DNA from: Mucilaginibacter geliditolerans
GTDB taxonomy: Bacteria; Bacteroidota; Bacteroidia; Sphingobacteriales; Sphingobacteriaceae
Reading direction: 5' to 3'
Length of the DNA stretch: 64,000 bases
NCBI RefSeq assembly: GCF_014200495.1
Contig: NZ_JACHBY010000002.1
Span: 806,001-870,000 of the forward strand
Part shown: piece by piece, positions 29,641-37,801 of the stretch
Layout of the letters: each line of letters opens with the position of its first letter
How positions within the stretch are numbered: the first letter of the stretch is position 1
Made by a program: the position numbers and the translations under genes
The notes under the pieces: generated by a model
What the model was told of the DNA's origin: nothing
The model's database searches: none
What the model saw: the letters and a program-made list of their open reading frames with translations, nothing else

Positions 29641-31551
29641 CTAGGCTGATATTGGGGGATCAAACAGGGTTAAGCGGGTAACTTGATGATTGCTGTTGAT
29701 AGGCAGCTCTATAAAAAACTCTGTTCCCATATCTGCTTCGCTTTTAAACCATATTTTACCGTTATGGGCTTCCACAATTTGCTTGCTGATGTATAAACCC
29801 AGGCCATAAGGCTGCTCACCCTGTGTGCCTTTACGCCTGGCAGTAGTAAACGGATCGAATATTTTATTTTGTATAATGATTGGGATACCCATGCCTGTAT
29901 CCTTTACAATGATGAGTATCTTGCTTTGCAGTAATTTGGTATCGATATGTATTTCGCTCCCTGCCGGACTAAACTTGATGGAGTTAATGATCAAATTATT
30001 CATTACCCGCCAAAGCTTTTCTTTATCGCCTTGTATGATCACCTGCAAATTGGTACTTAATATCAATTGCTGATTTTTATCTTTTGCCCTAAAACTAAGC
30101 AGGTGTACACATTGCTGTAATAATTCGTCAATATTTATGGCTTCTTTCTTAACGTTCTTATGCTGATCAAAATCAGTATCCATCAGTTCATTTATCAGTT
30201 CCATGCAATTCCTGCTTGATTCCTGCAACAGGTTCATCAATTCTTTAGCTTCAGGTGATAAGTTTTTATCAACCTGAACAATACCGGCAATAGCACTGAT
30301 ACCACCAATAGGGTTGCGAAGATCATGCGCTACAATTTTAATTACACGGGCATAGTCTTTATTCATCACATCCAGGGCCTCCATAGTTAGCTCCGATTGC
30401 TGAAACTGCAGGCGCAATGCTTCGGCAGTTCTATTTAGCTTTTTCCAGTTACGCCATAATATCAGCAGTATAATAATAGTTAGTATACATACCAATACGG
30501 CCAGTATCAAAAATAGCTGCTGGTAGGTGGATTGTACATGGGCCGACTCAAGCTGCTGATCTTTCAAAGCATATTCTATATAATCAATCCCCGAATTATT
30601 ATCAATCTTTTCCTGCTCATCATTCAGTTCAAGCAATTCGCTACTGTAATAAAAAGCGGTTGCATTATCCTTTTTTGCGATGTAAAAATCATACAGTTTT
30701 CTAATAATTAAGCGGTTATAAACACCGTAGCCTTTTTGTATGGCTATTTCAAGGCCTTGCTTATAATAATTTATGGCTTTCGCCGAATCAGTTAAAGCAA
30801 ACTGGTCGCCAAGGTCAATAAGCATATCCAGCGATAAATAATAAAGGTTGCTGCTTAGCGTATTAGCTGCATCCTGCTGTAATAATGCAATGCCTTTAAC
30901 GGGGTCACCATTCTTTATATAATAATCTGCCATCAGCTGTTCAATGGCCAGCAACACCCTTTTATCCTTATACTTTGTAGCAATTTGCTTTGCCCGGTTA
31001 ATATAATTCAAAATAGAATCTTTGCTAATACTGCTGGGATATTGCAGGGTATAGTTGTACAAAACCAATGACATGATGGAATCCCGGCCCAAGCCTTTCC
31101 CCATTGCAATGGCCTTCCTATATGTATTTATAGCCTTCTGGTTTTTCCCTATTTCCTGGTACACCATAGCAATGTTCATGGTAGCCTGCACCATGTTTCC
31201 TGTATCGTTTATCGTCTTATAGCTATTAAAAGCATCATTATAATAACGGAGCGCCAATTGCAGGTTACCCCGCATATCAAATATAATACCCAGATTATTT
31301 GTGGCATCGGCTTTGCCTTTGGCATATTGCAACCTATCGGCTATACTACGGGCGCGGTCTGTGTAGTAAAAGGAGCTGTCGAGGTTGTTTTCATAAGATA
31401 GCATTCCCAGTCTGTTGAGAGCATCAACATAGCGCAGACTATCATGTATATATGGCAGTTGCTTTTCTATTTGCCTGATGTTATCCAATTGCGCATAGCA
31501 CAAACGGCACATCAATACCGATAAAGCAACCAGCACCAAAACTCTCTTCAT
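29641..31551 (-). CDS. TPR-containing sensor histidine kinase, orphan
   Basis: A 636-residue sensor kinase with a signal peptide (VLVLVALSVLMCRLCYAQ), periplasmic TPRs (about 40-310), one membrane helix (346-366), a coiled coil and a HisKA domain with H409 in VAHDLRNPIGG. The HATPase domain has the N box RVMNNLIINSIKFSP (514-528), DTGMGIP (551-557) and GLGLYIS (583-589). No response regulator lies next to it in the window. It is divergent from cysC, with a 180-bp gap between them. Confidence 0.92.
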   Translation of the reverse strand: MKRVLVLVALSVLMCRLCYAQLDNIRQIEKQLPYIHDSLRYVDALNRLGMLSYENNLDSSFYYTDRARSIADRLQYAKGKADATNNLGIIFDMRGNLQLALRYYNDAFNSYKTINDTGNMVQATMNIAMVYQEIGKNQKAINTYRKAIAMGKGLGRDSIMSLVLYNYTLQYPSSISKDSILNYINRAKQIATKYKDKRVLLAIEQLMADYYIKNGDPVKGIALLQQDAANTLSSNLYYLSLDMLIDLGDQFALTDSAKAINYYKQGLEIAIQKGYGVYNRLIIRKLYDFYIAKKDNATAFYYSSELLELNDEQEKIDNNSGIDYIEYALKDQQLESAHVQSTYQQLFLILAVLVCILTIIILLILWRNWKKLNRTAEALRLQFQQSELTMEALDVMNKDYARVIKIVAHDLRNPIGGISAIAGIVQVDKNLSPEAKELMNLLQESSRNCMELINELMDTDFDQHKNVKKEAINIDELLQQCVHLLSFRAKDKNQQLILSTNLQVIIQGDKEKLWRVMNNLIINSIKFSPAGSEIHIDTKLLQSKILIIVKDTGMGIPIIIQNKIFDPFTTARRKGTQGEQPYGLGLYISKQIVEAHNGKIWFKSEADMGTEFFIELPINSNHQVTRLTLFDPPISA

Positions 31552-31731
31552 TGGATATGGATCAGGTACGACAAGCTAAAAATAAAAAATATAAATACCT
31601 AATATAAAATAAGGCTGTTAATAAAAATGCATATAACTCTCTTTAACGCAAGCTGTTGACTGAAAGTTGAATTAGTTGTATTTTTATTAGCGCAGGCCGT
31701 ATATTAGGGGAGTAATTAATGATTTTAAAAG

Positions 31732-32274
31732 ATGGGGAAAGAGGCTAATATTGATAAGAATGGAGGCGTTATCTGGCTCTATGGCATCTCGGGCGCGGGT
31801 AAAACTACTATATCCAAATTACTTAAGGAGCAGCTTACCCAGGCAGGCTATTTATCAATTATACTGGATGGTGATGAGTTAAGGAGCGGTATTAATAACG
31901 ACCTTTCATTTACGCAGGCCGACAGATCAGAAAACATAAGGCGGGTAGCCGAAATGGCTAAGCTTCTGGCGAAGAATAATATTTTAGTGATATGCGCACT
32001 CATCACTCCGTTACAGGAACACAGGGCATTGGCCCGGAAGATCATCAATGAGAATTTCTACGAGATATTTATTAATTGCCCGCTGGAGGTATGTGAAAGC
32101 CGTGATGTGAAAGGACTATACAAATTATCACGGGCAAAAAAGATCGAAAATTTCACCGGGATAGACTCCGGTTTTGAGTATGCAAATGATGCCGACCTGG
32201 TACTGCTAACTGCCGACTCTACCCCACAGGCATCTATGCAAATACTGTATAATTTTCTATTAAAACAGTTCTGA
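31732..32274 (+). CDS. cysC: Adenylylsulfate (APS) kinase
   Basis: A 180-residue P-loop kinase that makes PAPS from APS and ATP. The Walker A loop is GISGAGKTT (18-26) and the substrate motif LDGDELRSGIN lies at 45-55; the DVKGLYKLSRA segment near 123-133 is typical of CysC. Its stop TGA (32272-32274) touches the stop of convergent cysQ, which degrades PAP, the by-product of PAPS use. A sulfotransferase lies 17 kb away. No CysN/CysD sulfate adenylyltransferase is in the window. Confidence 0.95.
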   Translation: MGKEANIDKNGGVIWLYGISGAGKTTISKLLKEQLTQAGYLSIILDGDELRSGINNDLSFTQADRSENIRRVAEMAKLLAKNNILVICALITPLQEHRALARKIINENFYEIFINCPLEVCESRDVKGLYKLSRAKKIENFTGIDSGFEYANDADLVLLTADSTPQASMQILYNFLLKQF

Positions 32275-33075
32275 TCACTCCGCAATTACGCGGCTAACGC
32301 TGCATATAAAACTGCTATTGAGTAATGAGGGTTTGTTGTAAACAAAGGCTTCTCCATTGGGCATAGCCATATAAGCCCCACTGTAAATAGCTATGGCATG
32401 GCCCGCTGCGGTGTCCCATTCCATTGTTGGCCCATGGCGGTAATAGATTTGGGCGGTGCCCTCAGCTATCATACAAAACTTTAATGAGCTGCCTGCCGAT
32501 ATGATGTTGGTTACATTATACTTTGCCAATAAAGCGGCTTCTTCATCCGATGAATGTGTACGGCTACCTACGGCTGTCCAATTATCAATTTTGGCGGATA
32601 AGGTAAGATGTTTTACCCCTCCGTCTGCTGATATCTTCCAGCTGCCGATCTTTGCGCCGCCAAAATACATAACATTGGTTACCGGCACATAAATCACACC
32701 TAAAACAGGCTTATCCTTGTATACCAGCGCTATGTTTACTGTAAACTCGCCGTTACGTTTGATAAATTCTTTGGTACCGTCAAGGGGGTCAACGCACCAG
32801 TAATATTCCCAGGCTTTGCGCTCCTCATAAGGAATATTTTTACCTTCTTCGGATAAAATCGGGATATCAGGAGTTAATTCAGCTAACCCGGCAGCAATAA
32901 TTTGATGAGAAACAGAATCGGCCAACGTAAGCGGCGATTCATCCGCCTTGTAGGTTACTGAGCTGTTCTCCGGGTCGTCATTATAAACTTTTAAAATGCC
33001 TGCACCAGCCTGTTTTGCGATGCCAAGCAGTTTATCAATATCGATTTTATGGTCGTTATTTATATTGAATATCAT
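32275..33075 (-). CDS. cysQ: 3'(2'),5'-bisphosphate nucleotidase CysQ
   Basis: A 266-residue Mg-dependent phosphatase of the inositol monophosphatase fold. Metal-binding motifs are LSEEG (74-78), CVDPLDGTKEF (94-104) and EWDTAAGHAI near the C terminus. It converts PAP to AMP and relieves inhibition of sulfotransferases. It follows the DUF5107 gene by 23 bp and so appears to be the last gene of the - strand glycan operon. It abuts cysC end to end. Confidence 0.93.
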   Translation of the reverse strand: MIFNINNDHKIDIDKLLGIAKQAGAGILKVYNDDPENSSVTYKADESPLTLADSVSHQIIAAGLAELTPDIPILSEEGKNIPYEERKAWEYYWCVDPLDGTKEFIKRNGEFTVNIALVYKDKPVLGVIYVPVTNVMYFGGAKIGSWKISADGGVKHLTLSAKIDNWTAVGSRTHSSDEEAALLAKYNVTNIISAGSSLKFCMIAEGTAQIYYRHGPTMEWDTAAGHAIAIYSGAYMAMPNGEAFVYNKPSLLNSSFICSVSRVIAE

Positions 33076-33098
33076 TTTTAGAACCCGGGTTTTAATCG

Positions 33099-36000
33099 TT
33101 AGTCAGTTAACCGCTCAATTATACGAACTCCGGAGTCATTTATATCACTTTTTGCTGATTTTTTATTTTCAAACACTTGTTTGCACCAGGCTACTATTTT
33201 ATTATCAGGATATTGCTTTACCTGTGCATTCAGCCAATTTGTTGCTGATGCTTTTCCCTGCAATTTCTCAATAGCCCAGGCAGCTGCCAGATCATTAGCC
33301 GGGATGAAATTGCTTACTGTATTCTCAATCTTCGGCTGAAACTGCATGATGGCTTGCAGGCTTTCATTAGCCTCCTTGCGCTGCCCTGATTGCTGGTAGC
33401 AGAGGTAAGTCATCCAATCCTCTAAACGTTCATCCAGGTTATCCTGATAAGGTTTGCCCACACCTAAATTGAGCGGCCATTTTTTTGCATCAGTAATAAA
33501 AGTTAATGCCGATGCATATTTCTTAGCCTTCATTTCATCAATGGCCTGCATCAGTTCAGCCTCACGGTACAATTCACGACCGATAGTTGCCCCTTCAAAT
33601 GGCAGGATATCAATTTTCGATAACAGATCGGTACATGCCTTGTAACGTTTGTTTAACAGTAACGCTTTTGCATATAGCATACCAATTATATAATTATCGC
33701 CATGAGATTTATAAAATGGCTCAATAGTAGCCAAAGCATTTGCAGGCTGATTATGATCAATATAATATTCCGTCAGTAATTTACAATACCGCCATTCGCC
33801 TTTGTTTAAGCTTACCGCTTTTTGCAGATCACTTACATCTGTTGCTCCCATAACCATAGCGGCGCGGGCGGCATAAAAGGGTGCAAATTGCGGTTCATTA
33901 CCACAGGCTGTAAACAGTTTTTTGCTTTCAGTTATACGGTTCCTATCCTTGTATAACAAAGCCAGGTAATATTTAGGCTGCCAGTTATTGCCTTTTTGCA
34001 TCGCCCAAAGCAGCACCTCTTCATCAACCGAACGGTATGGGAATACAAATGCAGGTGATGCATTATTGGCTTTATCTAAATAAGTAGAATATGATCTTCC
34101 CGTTTTATTCTCTAAAAATGCCAGCCGGTAATCAATCAGCGCGTTTTCTGGTGATAGTTGCAAAACCTTTTCGCTTTCAGCATAGCAACCCATTTTATAA
34201 TAGTCTGTGGCTAATTGTAAATAAGTTTCAATCGGTTGCTCATCACGGATCATGGAGGTGAACGCCGTTTCGCTTTCCTTTGATGGCTGCAGCAGGTATT
34301 TCTCAAACTGCGCAAAGTGATTAAGTGGGTCAAACGATAAAATCGTATCCAACACTTTACCCGCATTTTCTTTTTCATTTAGATTGCGATAAGCAATAGC
34401 TTCTGCTTCCAAAGCGGCAATATCATACTTATTAAAGCTAAGCGCTTTTGAAGCAAACTCCAATGCTTTATCCCAGTTCTTTTCTTTTATGTGTAAATTG
34501 CTCAGGCCGTTGTAAGCGGCGCTCCGGTAATCCATTGACAGGCCTGCTATATCGAAGCCATCTTTTGCATCAATTGTATTACCCAATTGCGCGTTAATTA
34601 CACCATAGTAGTAATTAGCGCCGCCATCATACGTATCAATACTCAATGCTTTTTTAGTTAATTGCAAAGCCTCTGCATAACGCATGTTGTGGTATTGCAG
34701 CTCCGCCATTTTAACTAAAGCAGGCAAGTAGTTCGGATCCTTCTGTAAAGCTGCCTGTAGTTTTATTTCTGCGGATGGATACATCTTTTGATCAATAAAC
34801 TCAGCACCCTGGATGTATAAACCATAAGCCGAGTTCCAATCGAAATCCTTTGGTGAATCCAGCGGTCTGCTGATATTACCCGCATCCGGTTTTGAGTCAT
34901 AAACAAGCTTATTGCCGCCTAATGTTACTACCAGGTTAGCTGCATTTACGTTCATTTTAACAGAATCGGCAAATGTGTTAAGCGGGGTTAAGACAACTGT
35001 TTTGTTGTAGACGATCTTGTCACCATCTTTAACCTGAAGCGTATCAGTTAACTTTTGAACAGGGTTTAAATATAGCTTCAACCAGCCATTCTCATATTTC
35101 ACATTCAATGCGCCATATTGATTAGCTACCACAAAGCCCTTGGTTTTTAACACCGGGTACCAGTATTCTGTCCAGGTGTCGGCCGCATTGGGTGCAAAAC
35201 TTTTGTGTTTAAATGGCGTGAAAGTACTTTTATCAGCGGTTTGGTTAAATAATCTGCCCGATTGAATTTCTGAATATTGCCCATCGGTATCGGTCAGTTG
35301 TTTTTCCCATATCATACCTTGTTGCGATAATCCCCAGATCCAGATCTTCTTCCCGGCTTTATCCTCGTGGCCACCATAACGGGCCATACCGAAATCATCA
35401 TCGTGCCAGTAAGCGCCAAAAAAGTCGGTGTATTTACCGAACACGTGGTATGATTTGTAAGCGCCAAAATTGTTGTTCTCATACAAAGAAACATCTTTGC
35501 CATTTTGCTTATTTATTGGCCAGTCGCCATGCTCACCCTCGTGGCCCAGGAAATGCGTTCCGGGGAAAATGTATTGCAAATTGCCCTTTACCTTTATCCC
35601 GGTGTTCATCCAGTGATAATAGGGCTCTTCAATTGTGTTTGAATTATACCAGAACGATTTGGTAGTAAAGTATGCTTTATCCTTCGGCAGGTTGATCTCC
35701 ATCGTCCAGTAAGTACTGGTCAACAGGTCAAGCACGCTGATGATACAGCTTACGCTACCGTCCTCATTTTTACGGGTGATATAATCAACAGGGGTAACAG
35801 AATTTGGTGTGTGACCAATGATGCCATAGTTGGGCTCTATACCACCACTCGTCCAGGGGCCGCGCATAGCAATATCCCGAAACTTTACCGCGTGGTTATA
35901 ATAAATGAAAGATTTTCCTGTGGATTTTTCAACGGCCGACCAGATCTTGCCCCCTATCTCCGGCAATATCATCAGCTTGATATAATCGTTTTCCAGCTCT

Positions 36001-36206
36001 ACTATTTTCCACTGCTTTTGTACCGGTTTATCGGTAAAACCATCGTAACGGAAATAGGGATAGATATTGGTAAAGTTCGGAATAGGGTTCGGGTCCGAAA
36101 ACGGGTAGGTTGTAAACGTTTTATTGTACTCGCTGATAGCCGCATTGTTCTGCGCAAAACCAGGGATACAATAGCAGAGAAAAAATAACAAAACTAATTT
36201 TCGCAT
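33099..36206 (-). CDS. DUF5107 and TPR protein, secreted
   Basis: A 1035-residue protein with a signal peptide (LVLLFFLCYCIPGFAQ). The first 350 residues match DUF5107, with LMILPEIGGKIWSAVEKSTG and EPNYGIIGHTPNSVTPVDY, and look like a galactose-mutarotase-type sandwich. From about 450 to the end come TPR repeats (for example MYPSAEIKLQAALQKDPNYL and WDKALEFASKALSFNKYD). Such proteins occur in polysaccharide loci, and sugar binding is likely; no enzyme activity can be assigned. It lies 22 bp after the M60 gene and 23 bp before cysQ. Confidence 0.85.
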   Translation of the reverse strand: MRKLVLLFFLCYCIPGFAQNNAAISEYNKTFTTYPFSDPNPIPNFTNIYPYFRYDGFTDKPVQKQWKIVELENDYIKLMILPEIGGKIWSAVEKSTGKSFIYYNHAVKFRDIAMRGPWTSGGIEPNYGIIGHTPNSVTPVDYITRKNEDGSVSCIISVLDLLTSTYWTMEINLPKDKAYFTTKSFWYNSNTIEEPYYHWMNTGIKVKGNLQYIFPGTHFLGHEGEHGDWPINKQNGKDVSLYENNNFGAYKSYHVFGKYTDFFGAYWHDDDFGMARYGGHEDKAGKKIWIWGLSQQGMIWEKQLTDTDGQYSEIQSGRLFNQTADKSTFTPFKHKSFAPNAADTWTEYWYPVLKTKGFVVANQYGALNVKYENGWLKLYLNPVQKLTDTLQVKDGDKIVYNKTVVLTPLNTFADSVKMNVNAANLVVTLGGNKLVYDSKPDAGNISRPLDSPKDFDWNSAYGLYIQGAEFIDQKMYPSAEIKLQAALQKDPNYLPALVKMAELQYHNMRYAEALQLTKKALSIDTYDGGANYYYGVINAQLGNTIDAKDGFDIAGLSMDYRSAAYNGLSNLHIKEKNWDKALEFASKALSFNKYDIAALEAEAIAYRNLNEKENAGKVLDTILSFDPLNHFAQFEKYLLQPSKESETAFTSMIRDEQPIETYLQLATDYYKMGCYAESEKVLQLSPENALIDYRLAFLENKTGRSYSTYLDKANNASPAFVFPYRSVDEEVLLWAMQKGNNWQPKYYLALLYKDRNRITESKKLFTACGNEPQFAPFYAARAAMVMGATDVSDLQKAVSLNKGEWRYCKLLTEYYIDHNQPANALATIEPFYKSHGDNYIIGMLYAKALLLNKRYKACTDLLSKIDILPFEGATIGRELYREAELMQAIDEMKAKKYASALTFITDAKKWPLNLGVGKPYQDNLDERLEDWMTYLCYQQSGQRKEANESLQAIMQFQPKIENTVSNFIPANDLAAAWAIEKLQGKASATNWLNAQVKQYPDNKIVAWCKQVFENKKSAKSDINDSGVRIIERLTD

Positions 36207-36228
36207 GTTGAGTATTTTAGCAGTTCAA

Positions 36229-37761
36229 TTAATTTACCGGCGGAAAATTATAAGGCATCCATTTTTCAAGGCCATCTACTTGTTTTTTTGCTTCTGCGCT
36301 AACAGGAAGCCCCCATGCTTCAAAAAATGGAGCGATGTTTCTTCCTGTTACTTTTGAAAATGTGGTTACCCATAGATCCAGTTTCTTCTGTTCGGTATTG
36401 GCATAACTGCCCGTAGTATCTTTAGCTGCCATTGATTGGTATTCGCGAAAAAACGTTTTAAATGCTTCCCATCCAAAACCTTCCTGCAACTGTCGGAAAG
36501 TGATCAATCCTAAGAACGGGTCCTTCTGCCATTTTTCATAATTGACGCCATCATGGAAATATTTTTTCATAGCTTTTTGGGTATATGCATTAGCAATATT
36601 ACCGTGTGCATTATCGCGCCCACCCATCAAACGGTCGAACATATAAATCGAAAACAGATTGTTGCTCACCTCTGTAGTACCGCCAAATACCCAATCCATG
36701 TTTTGCATATCATGCCCAATTTCGTGAAAAAATCCCCAGTTGGCGCCGCCCTTGCTCGGTTGCATGAGCAGCTCGGGGTTCGCTATAATATCTTCGGAAA
36801 GCATATGTTTTACGGGCGAGTGATGCACCATAATAGGATACCCGCTATGCATAAAACCGCCCCCGATATGTTCATCAATAACCAGGCGCTCTGCCCTGTA
36901 AAATGGTTGCGGAATTTGCGCCAGGTCCATTTCACCCTCAAGAACAAGGTCCCATAATTTCATCACCTCATCAGGATGCTGTACTTTCTGTAATACGGAA
37001 TCAGGAATAGTCAATATAATATTATCCGATGCCAGCTCACCCCATGGGGCTTTATTGTTTTTAAGCTGTGCTTCCCATTCTTGCTGTGTTGTTTCATTTA
37101 ATTTATAAAGCGGGGCCGCTACAGCATGTTTGATGGTTATGTCCTGCTCCCAATCAGCCGAGCGTGGCGAAGCAGTTATATAGATAAGCCCGCCGAAAGG
37201 AGAAGCCACCCTGGTAGTTACCTTCTTCAATTCCTGGGTTTTTACAATAATTGGCATCCTTCGCCAATTTTCTTTAGCCGCTACCCATTCGTTAAGCCTA
37301 TCCGAGTGGCAACCTATTTGTATTACCACGCCTTTATCTTTTAAACTGGCCGGGATAGTTATTTCAACGTATTGCCCCGGCACGGCATAAAGCCCGGTAC
37401 TGTACATGATGTTGGCCCATTGGTCGGAGTAATCTAATTTTGAAGCAATAGGTACCAGCTTATCCCTTATTTTTTGGTGTTTTATTTTCACCACGCGGTT
37501 TGTAAAAACATAACCGTCCTTTACTTTACCCGGAAAATTATCAGCCGAAGGGTGCGCCTTTATTTTCTTGTAATCTTCAATTTTTAATTGGGCATCGCAC
37601 CACGCTGCAACCTGGGCACGAAATACAGTATCCTTAGCAGACAGCGGTTTTTCAGGTGTGATGATAATATTAGCAGGCGTTATAGCATCCTTTTTATCCT
37701 GAGCATAAACGTTACCTATTGCCGAGCATATAAAAAAGGTGATAAACCATTGTTTTTTCAT
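36229..37761 (-). CDS. M60-family (enhancin/mucinase-type) metallopeptidase
   Basis: A 510-residue secreted protease with a signal peptide (ITFFICSAIGNVYAQ). The zinc motif FFHEIGHDMQ lies near residues 342-351, with the third ligand glutamate in GGTTEVSNN about 18 residues later. The upstream beta-sandwich (VPGQYVEITIPASL, IQIGCHSDRL) is the usual M60 accessory region. M60 peptidases cut proteins at O-glycosylated Ser or Thr, as in mucins. Between a GH-like protein and a DUF5107 protein in a SusC/SusD operon, it points to a glycoprotein substrate. Confidence 0.9.
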   Translation of the reverse strand: MKKQWFITFFICSAIGNVYAQDKKDAITPANIIITPEKPLSAKDTVFRAQVAAWCDAQLKIEDYKKIKAHPSADNFPGKVKDGYVFTNRVVKIKHQKIRDKLVPIASKLDYSDQWANIMYSTGLYAVPGQYVEITIPASLKDKGVVIQIGCHSDRLNEWVAAKENWRRMPIIVKTQELKKVTTRVASPFGGLIYITASPRSADWEQDITIKHAVAAPLYKLNETTQQEWEAQLKNNKAPWGELASDNIILTIPDSVLQKVQHPDEVMKLWDLVLEGEMDLAQIPQPFYRAERLVIDEHIGGGFMHSGYPIMVHHSPVKHMLSEDIIANPELLMQPSKGGANWGFFHEIGHDMQNMDWVFGGTTEVSNNLFSIYMFDRLMGGRDNAHGNIANAYTQKAMKKYFHDGVNYEKWQKDPFLGLITFRQLQEGFGWEAFKTFFREYQSMAAKDTTGSYANTEQKKLDLWVTTFSKVTGRNIAPFFEAWGLPVSAEAKKQVDGLEKWMPYNFPPVN

Positions 37762-37801
37762 GATGAAAAGCTTTGATCTAGTGTTGTAAAAGATTACTCT
37801 A

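Noticed and set aside
36450..36459. AAAACGTTTT as a fifth operator
   Set aside because: It lies inside the M60 coding region and lacks the outer C and G of the CAAACGTTTG sites.
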